Shown: positions 1 to 11,600 of the stretch, in pieces
Layout of the letters: every line of letters begins with the position of its first letter
How positions within the stretch are numbered: the stretch's first letter is position 1
Origin: Stenopsyche tienmushanensis
Lineage: Eukaryota; Arthropoda; Insecta; Trichoptera; Stenopsychidae
Direction: 5' to 3'
Assembly: GCA_008973525.1 (NCBI GenBank)
Contig: WACJ01000124.1
Span: 1,984,001 to 2,048,000, forward strand
Length of the DNA: 64,000 nucleotides
The notes under the pieces: generated by a model
Databases searched by the model: none
The model's input: only the letters and a program-made list of their open reading frames with translations
What the model was told of the DNA's origin: nothing
Program-made: the position numbers and the translations under genes

Positions 1-602
1 GTTGCAAGCAATGACAATATCATTCGTTCTCCGGCTCGATATTCTATTGAAAGATTGAATTTGCTGGCCAAATTGATTGATATCTCATTATACGCTTCCG
101 TGTGGACACGTTTTCCACAAACAGATTTTTTTGTCGTGCTAAACTACGTTAATTTATACCACTGGTGGTAGGTTTGTGCGGTTGAGTAAGATTTTATTTA
201 ATTCGCAGTTATGTTTGTTAATGTTTTATTGAATGTAATTAATCAGTCAGTAAAAATTAAATGTGACAATCGTTGGACAAAATATGTCAAAATTAATCAA
301 CAACGCTTCGGTGCCCAGAGTAACTTAATCCTCAAAAAACACAAAGTGGTAACAGTTGACATTTTAATCGTTGTACTTCCGTAGCATAAGACAAACACTT
401 TCTGATACAAAGAAAAAGTATAAGTAGTCTTTTGCAGGACATGTCTTAATGTTATATTTCACATTGCAATTTATTCGATATTTCAGACATAAAGATCTGC
501 CTATACTCATGAGAATACTGCGTATAAGAGATTTAATATTATGCCTATCGAAGATGATAACATTACCATTCTTTAACATTGTATTAAGATATTGTACATT
601 GA
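1..602. other. gene-free AT-rich DNA
   Basis: No coding frame, splice pattern or repeat that I recognise. The only open frame, 364-579 on the minus strand, has no domain, signal peptide or codon character and is taken as chance. Confidence 0.5.
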
Positions 603-2155
603 CAGTAAAACCTTAATTATCCGGACCTCGGAACAAATATATAATTTGCTGATTTGCACGTTAAGAATTATGTCCACTTTTGCTCACGCACGTGATAGAT
701 TGCATATTACGATGTTCACTAATTATTTAATATCTGAAGATGGAAACTTATAGCAAAAAGTTATGAAACAATCAAAAAATACAAAAGTTGAAGAGTATAT
801 TTTTATGTGGTTCATACAAAAACGATTAACTGGACAACCAATATCAGGTCCATTATTGTGTAAAAAAAGCAATATTTTTCAATACATAACAAAAAATGGA
901 GATTCCACTTTCAAAACAAGTTCGGGCTGGGTTGAAAAATTAAAAGGACGATGTGTATCGGGGAAGTTGAAATTTATAGGGAAACGCTTTCTGCTGACAT
1001 ACCTTCAGCAAATACATTAATTGACACATTGAAGCTATTTGTAAAGAAGGAAGTGTACAACGAAGAATTTATATATAATGCTAATGAGATCGAATTAAAT
1101 TTTAAAAAAAACTACCCAAGAAATCTTTAGCATCAAGACATGAAAATACTTCGCCTGGGTACAAAACTAGTAAAGAACGTGTCATTATAATGGTGTATGC
1201 AAATGCAGCAGGCAGACACAGACTGTCACTACTTTTTATTGGAAAATCAAAGAACCTCAGATAGTTTAAAGATATCAAAAGTCTTCCGGTTAAATATGAT
1301 CATCAAAAAAACCCCACAGATAAAAGAGGGAAAACATTATTATTACTAGACAATACACTGTCCCATCCATTTATAGAAAGTTTAAACCAGATCGATGAAA
1401 TGTTTACAGTAAAATTTCTTCCTCCAAAGGTCACGTCAGTAATAAAACCGATGGATCAGGGTGTAATAAATATATTCGAACGTTTATATAGAAATCAGAT
1501 GCTTCGACGATCATTGCCATCAAGCGAAAATAATGAAGAAATAGTTATCAACTTCCACAAGAAAATAAATTTAAAAAGATCGTTGCTACATCGCAGCAGA
1601 TAGTTGGAATTCTTAAGATGTGTCAGCTTTGAAAAAATCATGATTTTTTTTTTAAAAAAGACCATTGAGTTCCATTAACTCAGTAGAATTTGATATAGGA
1701 GACATTGCGGAAGCAATAGCACAAATTTCTATATATGCAGAATGAAAAAGAAGATCTAATCAAGTGGTTAAATTGCAGTGCAAACGGTTCTGGTTTCCAA
1801 ATTTTTAATAATGATGAAAAAATTAAAGAAATATCTGCCTCAGAAAAACGAGATCGAGAAGATGGATAAGTGATTTGCGGCGGGGAAGATATTGATCCTA
1901 CACATTCAAAGCTTGTCAGTGTTTAGGTGTCAACATGAAATGGCTTGAGAACCAAGAAGAGTTTATATGGCAGCTTCTAAAAGAAGAGCTTTAAGCAAAA
2001 ATCGCCAAATGATTTTTTGATAAAAAATAATTAGTTATGTATGTGTAAATCTAGACAAATAAAAATAATCCATATTTTTCCTGTCAATCATCCGGATTTT
2101 CGTTATTCGGACTACTTTCATCCCTAATGAGGTCCGGACAATCAAGGTTCTACTG
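603..2155 (+). mobile_element. Tigger/pogo-type DNA transposon, degraded
   Basis: The left end at 603 begins CAGTAAAACCTTAATTATCC and the right end is its near-complement, finishing GGTTCTACTG at 2155. Terminal inverted repeats of about 27 bp starting CAGT, with the sense 'AACCT..ATTATCCGGACCTC', are typical of the Tigger branch of the Tc1/mariner/pogo superfamily. Pogo elements insert at TA; the right flank is TA but the left flank is GA, so the target duplication has decayed. The interior carries a broken jerky-like transposase in the same orientation, annotated separately. At about 1.55 kb it is close to full length for a simple Tigger element, so this is an old dead copy rather than a deletion derivative. 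Confidence 0.85.
763..1990 (+). pseudogene. jerky/Tigger-like transposase, broken
   Basis: In the intact family this protein binds the element ends through CENP-B type helix-turn-helix domains and cuts with a DDE catalytic domain. The first block (763-1017) reads as the second DNA-binding domain, with the hallmark 'VEEYIFMWFIQKR..GQPISGP' followed by 'FKTSSGWVEKLKGR'. After frame breaks the catalytic part appears near 1177-1260 ('VIIMVYANAAGRHRLSL', 'IGKSKN') and at 1349-1372 as 'DNTLSHPF', whose Asp (codon 1349-1351) matches the second catalytic Asp. It is followed from 1400 by 'FLPPKVTSVIKPMDQGVI', the best conserved signature of the family. The region holding the first catalytic Asp is not readable. 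Stops and frameshifts separate the blocks and a degenerate C-terminal part runs to about 1990. It cannot make a functional enzyme. Confidence 0.85.
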
Positions 2156-3479
2156 TATTTAATAATATTTGGGCTCTTCTTCTTCTCGAGTCTTTGATTA
2201 GTGTGTTTATTATTTTCGTTTTTAAATAATTATATGCAGAATATTAGTTTGTATTTAGATTGATAAAAATAAAATTAAAAAACTAGTGACTATCCACAAC
2301 TTTATTTGAACTTGAACATTTACAATAAAAGTCCAAAATCTTACGTATTATACCAACGCTTAATTTATGTGTTCTTTAAAAATCACTTTTTAGTAAAATT
2401 GCAATAGCATTATGAATCATTTCTCATGGCGATTATATGTACCCAACAGAAAAACTAGAAAAGCTAATTTCAACATGCTCATAAGATAAAATTAATAGAT
2501 GAAAAGATCAAAAGCCCTACGTATTAATTATAAAACAAAATGAATATTTAATGTATCTTTACATGGATATTCAGGACAAATTCTACAGTGTTCTGCTTGT
2601 GAATGCTAAATGATAATGATGATTATTATTAAACGTATTCGTTATGGCTGAGCTATCAATAATTCACATAGCTGATGAATTTCAAAAACGACTAAAACCA
2701 ATTACTGACTCTAAAATTCTACAAAATACTAATGTTTTAAATTTCCAACAATCTCTTTTTTAATTGGTATATATTTCTAATATAATTATAACCTTGTAAT
2801 AATAAAATTTTTGGCAAGTATCATTGATTATTATTGAGTCCGAATTTAATTGCACTTTTGTCATATATAACACTCCCTCTGTTTACGCGATAACTTTTAC
2901 AAAATAAGCACCGTGCAAAATATTTAATCATTTTATTTTAATCACAAACGTTTGTATTACATATTAATACCATCTTCATCTGCCAGATGAATCATCATTC
3001 GGTAAATTTAAAATAACGAAGCGACTGTTATATTTCCATTACATCATTCAAAGAATAGATTTATATACATAATCGTGGACGATTAGCAGAAATTAAGAAT
3101 AATTGTTGTGGAGTTTGATAATAAATACACGAAAGTCATTTGTATTCATTCGGAATATCCCTTGAAGATACCAGCATTTATATCGTTCAAAAGTAATAAA
3201 GAGAACGAATGGGTTTGAAGATAAAGCGAATACTTAAGTGAAATCGAAACGCTATTTTATTTAATTACTTGATGGAAATATTTGTTGCTGGGGTAGTTAG
3301 TATTGCTAAAACAAGCGTAATTTTCAAATCTATAAAAAATAGTATTGTTTTGATTTTGAACTAATTTATCACCATATCAAAAAATTGTAATAGTTAAAAC
3401 GGAAATATGGATTAAATCATACAACTAAGCGCCATATAAATTTTTTTCTAGTCTGACATAATCTTTGCAAAGAAAGGAA
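2156..3479. other. gene-free AT-rich DNA
   Basis: Only short, stop-rich frames; no splice-supported exon, repeat copy or hairpin seen. Confidence 0.45.
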
Positions 3480-3806
3480 GGACTAGAAGTGCACTCCAAA
3501 AAGTCATATTCAGTCAAACCAACATGGTTCTCTTGAAAAGTTTTCCACTACTCTCCATGAAAATTTTTTTTAAATTCTTTAATGATCACCCGTATTCTCT
3601 ACTGAGATAGCTGCAAAAGCGTACTTCAATATTTTCACTTAGGTAACCTACTGGGTGATTGTTCACAAATAAATACATCTTCAATAACGAACACACGTGG
3701 AAGTGAATAAATGATACATAAGATATGGTTATGATTCTTTCCCATGAATGGACATTGTAGGAGTCCTGATCCTATAGTGGAAAATACCTAGCTGTGCTGT
3801 AATTAT
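3480..3806 (+). repeat. decayed copy of dispersed repeat (family E)
   Basis: This block aligns along its length with 19683-19980. Shared landmarks, in the same order, are 'TTTTCCACyAyCTCC.ATGAAAA', 'TTCACTyAGG...CC..TGGGTGA', 'AAGTGAATAAATGATACA' (GAGGTGAATGTATGATACA in the other copy), 'CC.TGAATGGA.ATTG.AG' and a terminal ATGATGAT. The ATG-repeat tail after a 'CAGTGGA/ATAGTGGA...CTGT' motif resembles the 3' end of a non-LTR retrotransposon or SINE, but no coding part is present. This copy is clearly older than the one at 19.7 kb. Confidence 0.55.
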
Positions 3807-4002
3807 GATGATAAATTTATAAGTATGCTGTTTTATACATATTTAGAATGATAGATAATAATAAACATTATGATAATAGTAACAACTACCTGATTTATTT
3901 TTAGATGACATCAGAGAAAATCACCAATGGGAGGAAAAGTATTTTTATATAGGATGTTTTATACCACATTTCATACATAAACTCTATGTCTTGATTGCCA
4001 GG

Positions 4003-4085
4003 GTTGTCGAAATAGAATTTTTTTTTCAACATTTTGAAAAAATAACCAAAATTTCACCTTTAAACCGTCATAACTTTTTATTTTT
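4003..4085 (+). repeat. short dispersed repeat shared with 51885-51965
   Basis: About 80 bp starting AGGGTTGTCGAAATAGAATT and running through 'CCAAAATTTCACCTTTAAA' to 'CATAACTTTTTA' recurs at 51885-51965 with few differences. No coding content or terminal repeat was identified, so the type of element is unknown. Confidence 0.55.
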
Positions 4086-4403
4086 GTCGATCCATGTACA
4101 AAACACCCTGTAAAATGATTTCGAGTTTAATGGGATTTTTTTAATCGTAGAAAGGACGTGAATAAGTAGCTAAATTATGTTTTAATTATTATTGTAAATC
4201 AGTAACTTATGTTGCCCTTCCATGACTTAATTAATTATATTAGTATTATCTTTTTTAAAATCAGTCTGAATCTTAACAATATTTTGAAATATTCAATATC
4301 GATGTACCAAATTCGTTGGTTCGATGAAATTATTTTCCACAGTCCAAATTTAAATCCTAGCTTTTATGATAAGACTCCTAGTTTTCTATATCAACAGTTC
4401 TTA

Positions 4404-5110
4404 TATTTTATGCGGTAGATACGTTCTACGGGGAGTCGCATAAAAAAATCACATTCAAAAATACTAGAGCTACATACAAAACGGGGGGATATGTTCCATT
4501 ATTTTTAAAAACCGCATAACTTCAAATCAATATGATAGAATGTACCAAAAATCGCACAAAAAAAAATTATACAAAAATCATAAAAATAAAAATACAATTC
4601 ATATTTATCTTAAAATTGCTTTATTAAAATCTATTTTAAACGATAATCATACAATTTATTGTTATCAGTCAGCATACATATATCAGAACTATAATCACTA
4701 AAAGATAATAATCGGCATGATTTATGAACTTGGCCCAGATTACTTTCATCACTGGATGAAATAACCAGTTCATTACATACAGATGTTGAAGACAAGGGTT
4801 CCTTACAATTAGAATTGTTCTTAATTTTTTTTCTTCCTTTTGTGTTGAAATCGTCGTATTAGAAATATAATCGGTGATTAAGCTTTGCAACGATTTAACC
4901 ATTTATTTTTTCACAACAATTCCGATCGCCCATCGCCCTATATACAATCAAACTTTAACGGTTGTAACCTGCCCTAGTCTAAATTTTAGATTTTTTTTAT
5001 GCGAACGCGCAATTTTTTTTATGCGACGATTCGCATAAAAAAAAGATTTGAACTACATATAAAAATAAAGGATAGATTCCATTACATTTGAAAATCGCAT
5101 AACATTACAT
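4404..5110. repeat. repeat region built on GCATAAAA termini (family D)
   Basis: Two direct copies of an approximately 85-bp unit lie at about 4432-4521 and 5030-5107. Each starts TCGCATAAAAAAA, has 'CTACATA.AAA' in the middle, then 'GATA(T/G).TTCCATTA' and ends '.CGCATAAC'. A third, opposite-strand copy lies at 59890-59965. At 5013-5044 there is a perfect 14-bp inverted repeat (T-run plus ATGCGA, loop CGAT). The segment between the two copies contains only a 77-residue minus-strand open frame (4669-4902) without recognisable domains. It may be a small transposon with subterminal repeats; the class is not determined. Confidence 0.45.
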
Positions 5111-5744
5111 TTGTAGTACCTGTAATAATATTTAAATATACAGATAATGTTTTTGGTAAAATTCATTCGTTCATATCATCAGGCATATATTTAGATTATC
5201 AAGTATCTAAATTTTAATATCAAACATCAAAAAGTGAGCATATTTTGGACCACGATGCAAATAAAATTTAAGAGTGTATGATTTAAATTTAAAAATTGCA
5301 AAAAACTGCATCTTCGTGCAGCGTGTGACATGTTCATAACTTGATTCAACGCCGTCATCAGGTCCAACTGCGATTCTATTACATTCATAAATAAATACGA
5401 CAAACTTGATTGCATTTAAATCAGTCAAATATGACTCGAATGGATCAAAAAAATCAAATGTTCATTTTATATCTAATTTGATTGGCTTCATGGTCATATC
5501 TTCGATTCACAGGAATCTAGCATATCGATCCAAAAAATACACGATTGTTCTACGAAATGAATCGATGCTGGGGAGTGATAAAAACGATCCTAAACAATAG
5601 TTCCGAGGTGCCTGAGAAGAAGCCAACGTCTTAATCTCACAGCTGACAATATAACAACAATTGTGAATATATTAATAACGAGGTGGTACACCAGCACGTA
5701 TATACCAGTGGTTATATTTAATGGTATGTGTTTGCGTATAATTA

Positions 5745-5778
5745 CACGTAGGCATTCTGTTTTCTTAGTGCCTACGTG
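5745..5778. repeat. hairpin, 10-bp perfect stem
   Basis: CACGTAGGCA at 5745-5754 is followed after 14 nt by its exact complement TGCCTACGTG at 5769-5778. No oligo-T terminator or gene is adjacent. It could be the end of a small palindromic repeat. Confidence 0.5.
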
Positions 5779-5779
5779 A

Positions 5780-8729
5780 GAGATTCGAGGTTAAATTCTC
5801 TGTCTACCGTCTGATAGCGTGCATTTATTATTTCTACTTCTTTTTGTGGTCGTACACGCCTTCGCCGTGCAGCAGGTAGCAGCACCACCAATGACTTACC
5901 GTAGATCATTATCATCGTGCCTGATCTTTCACGACTGATACACTTTTTCAATGCTAGCTGATCATGTATGACAATGGCTATTTCCTCACTTGCTTATCCT
6001 ACTGAAAGAATGGTGAAATTCTGTCCAAGAGCGTTGGAACCCAGTATAAAACGAAGCAACGAAAATGGGCCAATACTTTTGTCGGACTGCGAGGGCCAAT
6101 CGAAAAAACGTTGAAATGAATGCACTTAGTAATCAGACTGCATTTCTAAACCCGCTCAGCATCCTTGTTTAGTCATCCAGGATGTATTGGTAATGTTGCG
6201 CTAGTTTCCATATTGCTGTTGTTAAAGCATGTGAATAAATCTAAGATCTGCCAATAAATATGGGAGATTCCAATTGATCGTCTAAAATATATTTTGACCT
6301 GATTTTTTAAATCTAAAAATGAACATTCTGAGACAATCAATAAATTCCAGGACTAAATAATAAGGGTTAATTGTTAATGTTTGATTTCATATATTAAAAC
6401 ATATTTATAAATATGCAGTAGAGGTGAAACCTATTACCTCTTTGGAAAAATTAACCAAAATTATTAACTAAAAATGAAGCTGCGTTTGTATAATATATAA
6501 TAAAATAGGCACCCGTCAACTGGTTGCTACATTTGTAATCGAGGCGGCGCAGCGCATGCGTGCAGCGTGATTATGATGTATGTGATAGAGACGGAAAGAC
6601 TGCAAACAATTCTCTCTCCCTTTCCGACCAAATACCGATTTGATCTTTACTTTTTGTGACTTTGTGCCAATTTGCCGTATCGCACCTATTTGCGAGGGTA
6701 TCTAGATAGTAAGGTTACAAAGGGGTCCTGTGACCAGGGATTTATCTTGCTTCGAAGTTTTCTTGGACACAGATAAAATATTTCAAGCGAATGAATTAAC
6801 AAATTTGTTTAACGTATGCCTTCCGATATTGTAGCTTAAGCGGTTAAATAATTTATTTCCAAATACAAATGATAAACGGCTTAATAGAATATATCCTTTC
6901 CTTGTCCTATATTGTTACTTTTCTTGCATTCTTAACCACTTATTGATACATTTGTAACCAAAGATATAACTCTGATATAATAATTAAATATTTTACATAC
7001 ATTTTCTATTTGACTTTATAGAAAATTTAGGTGATTTATAAGATGCCAAAATGCTGGCTAAATGTTTATTCAATTAACAGCAAACACATTTATATATTTG
7101 TTCTATATTTTCATACTATGCTTTTAAATTTGCGTAGTATTATAAACTAGGCTTTATTCGTCCTAAATTTCAATATGTCATTAAGTAGTTGATACCATTT
7201 ATTCACTGTCATAAAGATTCAAGCCCAATAGGTAATTAGCATAGACTTATACATAGTTTTAATCCTGTAGCTATCGAGTACCTGTTGGCATTTATATATA
7301 GGCTCTAAAATCTAATTTGCTGTTAAAACTATTCCAATTAATTAGTTTTGTCAACTCTCGGCGGCTTATTTTAAGGACAAATTTGAGGCTTACATAAAGC
7401 AATGGATTTTATGTGGAGGTCACACCGTACATTATGAATATTAAGAGATTGCTTGCGTAAAGATACATATTTGTTAAATATAATCAAACTTGCTTAGCAA
7501 AAGAGCATTTAACATTTTCATCTAGTAACCTTAATCTGAAACCACGAGACAAATTAAATAGTTTCGTATTATAATGATATTTTTAGTAGGGGAGTAAATT
7601 ATGTGTACTATATGAAATCTCAAGCTCAATATGCTCTAGCTTAAGTTTTTTTTAAATTTTCAAGTTCAAAATGGGGCTAAAAATCGACCATGACATTTAA
7701 ACGCACTGGTTTACTTATTCGCTGTAAGAATCTTGAATCCGCGTGTTATATCAAAAACAAGTTTGACCACGTAGTTTTTCTTGACAGCGAAAATCATGAC
7801 ATATGAAATGTAACCAGATTACTACTCATAGTGTTTTTTATGAATCATTTGGCAAACGAATCATTTTTAAATTACACATTTCAAAAGCTAATAAAGATCC
7901 ATTGGTGATGGCCAAATATTTAAGTGAGACTTTCAACAGCTGTCGTTATTACTAATAACGATACATATTATAGGCTTTTGTGCAATAGAACTTGTCACAA
8001 GCCCCGAGGCGGAATTGACCTCTTTCTATGCGAATTTTTAGATAAATGTGTAAGCTATACAAATTTATGAAAGTCGAACCTATATTTTATTATAACCAAT
8101 TTAATTATACATTGGCATGCAATTATGTCAAAAAAATGTGTTCCGAGTGTAATTTGTTTCATGTAAAACCAGAAACTATTTCAAATAGCCCTTTTTTATT
8201 AACTGTGACACTAAGATTTATGAAATAATTGCAAATAAACGCTTTATGAATCTGATAAAACTTACTTTCATCCTACAATCATTTTTGCATTCGTAGATCA
8301 GGATTCTTATATATTTTTAATAGTGTTTATTGAAAGTCACGTAACAATTCAAAGTAAGATGATAATATACAATTATAGGGATATTGAACCAGAGGTAATC
8401 TGATTTTTTGGATCTAAAAAAGTATATATTAATATTGGAAATTATTAATTATAAATTATTAATAAATTCACTGCTAACTCATAGATTCTTTTCCACATAA
8501 TTATATTATCTTATTCTGATTGTTTCTTATATGAAAGCAATGGGATGACCACGTGAATATCGTCTATTTCTGGAAAAAAATCCTATTGAGATCTCTCACG
8601 TCCAATAACAAACATACCATCTTGAAAAGTAGATTTGAAATTGATTATCCATCATATTTAAAATATGAAACATATTTAAAAAAAAATGTTTCATAAAAAA
8701 ATTATAAAAAACGATTAAATTTACATCAT
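5780..8729. other. gene-free DNA
   Basis: No gene recognised. The 6530-6730 part is richer in G+C and contains GCGCATGCGT at about 6551, which resembles an NRF1/Ewg-type promoter element, but no exon follows that I can support. The rest is AT-rich with short chance frames. Confidence 0.4.
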
Positions 8730-8755
8730 CTAATGGTTACTGGAGTAACCATTAG
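8730..8755. repeat. hairpin, 12-bp perfect stem
   Basis: CTAATGGTTACT and AGTAACCATTAG flank a 2-nt centre. A third partial unit, GGAGTAATGGTTAG, follows about 10 bp later, so this looks like a small repeated or slipped sequence rather than a terminator. Confidence 0.55.
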
Positions 8756-10540
8756 TGACTGAGTGGAGTAATGGTTAGTATTATGATCACTGGAATGATT
8801 CATCTTAAAAATGTACATATATTTATATCGATAATGTATCGAACAATTTCGATATTGAAGTATTGGGTGACCCTTAGTTAAATTAGGTTTATTTGTAATT
8901 CACGATTTGAAATTATTTATTATTATGAATGATGAATAATTTAAACGCTAAAATATGATATCAAATAAATAATAACTAAAAACTGTATTAAACTTCTCAG
9001 TCCAATTTTCAATAGGATGTAGGTTAAGGTAGATACAAATCATGATTTGACCTAGTGAAAAAATGTGACCTTTTCATTTAGTTTTTCCTCAAATCGATTA
9101 TTTCGGGTCAGAATTATTATAATTTATATTAAAAGAAGCGAAAAAGCCATTGCAAAAAAATCACGTAGGCCTTCGCATCCACATCCGCAAAAACCTCATC
9201 ATTTATGGAAGGTCAGGCCAATCAAAATAACTAGAGGCTTTAACTGATATATGTTGCTACCAAACCATTATTTTCATTGCGAGTATTTTAATGTCGAGTT
9301 AATTGGAGGCTGAATGAAGATCTTGAATGGAGCCATCGACCCCACTTATGTCATATGGATTTTCCTATAGCATCACTTGTTATTATAAACATTATATTGT
9401 TTAACGTGTTCAATACGGTAACTAGCATGAAACTGGCAAATCTAAGTTAAAAATGATTGCAACATCTTTTTTTCTTAAATCATTAAATATTTCCTTATTA
9501 AATCGCCAGCTTGAGGAACAGCAATAACATATATGATGTTTGTGAGCAATGCGCTAATGAGGAAGATTGAATAGGAAACTATTAATTAATTAAGGCAAAA
9601 CACTCAATGCATGTTATACAATCAATTCGCAGATTTTTGCGTATAAATACGTGAGAAATCGTCGACTCTCAAGCAGCATCCAATTATCGGGCAAAAATCA
9701 GCTAACAACGAAGGACAGCTTAATGATTCATTTTAAATTTGAATAGGCAAATAATTCAAGAAGGTTTTACTGAAAATTGACGATTTTTTTGTTGCAGAAA
9801 ATTAGTCACTCCCAATCGAAATTATATCGGACATGACGAAGACTCGACCTTCTTCCGGTCAAAGAACCAATGTTTCTGGTCAATAACTCTGATTTGCCCA
9901 AAGGCTACTTCTTGCCGAACCATAAGTGGGTACGTGACATTCACGATGGTACTTTTCATATACCATTGACCAGACGAGGCTATTAATCAAAGACCTTGCA
10001 TTGATTTTGTTAAGCTCTCTACCGATAATTAATCAATGATACAATTTCACTATTTTCTTATATAAATTGAGCTCGAAGTGCCAAAAAAATAGATTTTTAC
10101 CTTGTATCAATGCACTCAATGTAATCAAAAATTCTTATAACCTTTACAATTTATATCAAATCTAAAAACTAGCATATTTATTATTTATAATACTTTATTA
10201 TAATGCTTTATTATATAGAATTATATGCTTTTGATGATTATTATATCAATAAATATCTATTCCTTAGATATACAATTAAAATATTACAGTTTTTGGAACT
10301 GAACTAGTTTGTATGACATGGCGTTTTTAAGAACCTAACCTTCATATTATACAAGGATTATTTATATTTCAAAATCAGTACTATTTATAAACAACATAAC
10401 TATTTTAAATATTACTAATGAACATAGATTGTTGCACGTCAGACAACAGTTACATCTGCCACTACCCGCATCTACTAGCAACTGCCTTATCTATAGGAAG
10501 ATAAATAATAACGAACAACACATGGAGAATGTCTTCCGCT
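8756..10540. other. gene-free DNA
   Basis: Mostly AT-rich without recognised features. Open frames here have no domains, start context or splice sites worth reporting. Confidence 0.4.
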
Positions 10541-11600
10541 GAACCTTTTGAAGAGTGAGCAAATTTAAAATCGATAGAGTCGTTGATGCCATAATCGCTT
10601 TACACCGATGATTGTCTGTCAGCTCCTATTAGCGTAAGACAATCTTCAATTCGAGGTAGAGTCAATCGTAAATAAACACTGTTGATAGCATACAAGCCAT
10701 TTCATTTCTTTACTCGATTGACTCTGTCCATTTTTATAATATATACTAGGTTGTATAATCCCTCTTTTCTTCGTTATCGTTATGTTCAAGTATGCCAACC
10801 GATCGCGAAGCGCTCATTCGTCATATTAGCGATCCAAAAAGCGGACCGATTGAGCATAAAAAACTTATGACCAATCCGTCTTCTTTTAGGGCTTTTTGCG
10901 ACATTTTCTATGATCTGTACGATCACGGAAGCAACGTAGCATCTAGATCAGCGCTTCTTAAACTTATGTAGTCCGCGGACCCCCTCTTGGAGCAAAATTT
11001 TCTTCGCGGACCCCCTCTTGAGCAATTTTTTTCTCGCGGACCCCCTTTTGAACCATTATTTTTTTGGTGAACCTCATCCCAACCCTTGTGACTTAATTTT
11101 TCAAACAAACAAACATTTCCTGGCCAAAATAGAGCTTCTTATAATGTTTTCTGTAAATAATTTCACGAAAATATCTTGTTTAACTGCAGATAAATGGTTT
11201 TTTTTTTATATCTTCGCGGACCCCTGTTTAAGAACCGCTGATCTAGATACTTTCTATCATAGTATTTTTTTTACTACAGTAACTGTTATCTATACTTTTG
11301 GGACTATCTTTGTATATTATTATAAAAAATTCAATAAGCAGCGACAAACAAATAAAGACTATCGATAGCACAAAATATTCGGTCATTTATTTGCGTAAAC
11401 AAATAACACACTTGAAATCAAAATCATTATTAGTCGATAAATTTGGGCTAACGATCTACACAATCGTGCGATGCATGCAGGGAAGCTCTCCGTCTCTGTC
11501 TCCCGAATTGCGCTACGTTCTCTCTCTGTCTCTGTCTGTCTCCGTGTTCAATGTACAAGAGTGCTCTTTCAGAATAAGTGGGAGATCGCAGGCCCTCCGT
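10541..11600 (+). repeat. dispersed repeat family A, copy 1 (interrupted by a hAT element)
   Basis: The left part (10541-10700) and the right part (about 11340-11570) both match the reverse complement of 51230-51725. Landmarks include 'GTGAGCAAATTTAAAATCGA', 'CGCTTTACACCGAT', 'AGCGTAAGACAATCTTCAA', then 'TTCGGTCATTT.TTTGCGTA', 'AACACACTTGAAATC' and the CT-rich 'CTCCGTCTC.GTCTCCCGAA'. A fragment of the right part recurs at 42770-42990. The middle of this copy (10700-10940 and 11249-11335) is absent from the 51-kb copy, which has a different, shorter middle. The pattern could be solo LTRs or a composite element; I saw no reverse transcriptase or integrase. Confidence 0.6.
10949..11240. mobile_element. 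non-autonomous hAT element with intact 8-bp target duplication
   Basis: The 292-bp element starts CAGCGCTTCTTAAAC and ends with the near-complement GTTTAAGAACCGCTG. It is bracketed by exact 8-bp direct repeats ATCTAGAT (10941-10948 and 11241-11248). CAG-type ends with 'GGTTCTTAAAC', the adjoining 'CCGCGGACCCC' motif and an 8-bp target duplication are diagnostic of the hAT superfamily. The left half holds three successive units of GCGGACCCCCTyTTG, about 30 bp apart. There is no transposase, so the element relied on one elsewhere. It sits inside repeat A copy 1, so it is the younger insertion. Confidence 0.9.
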
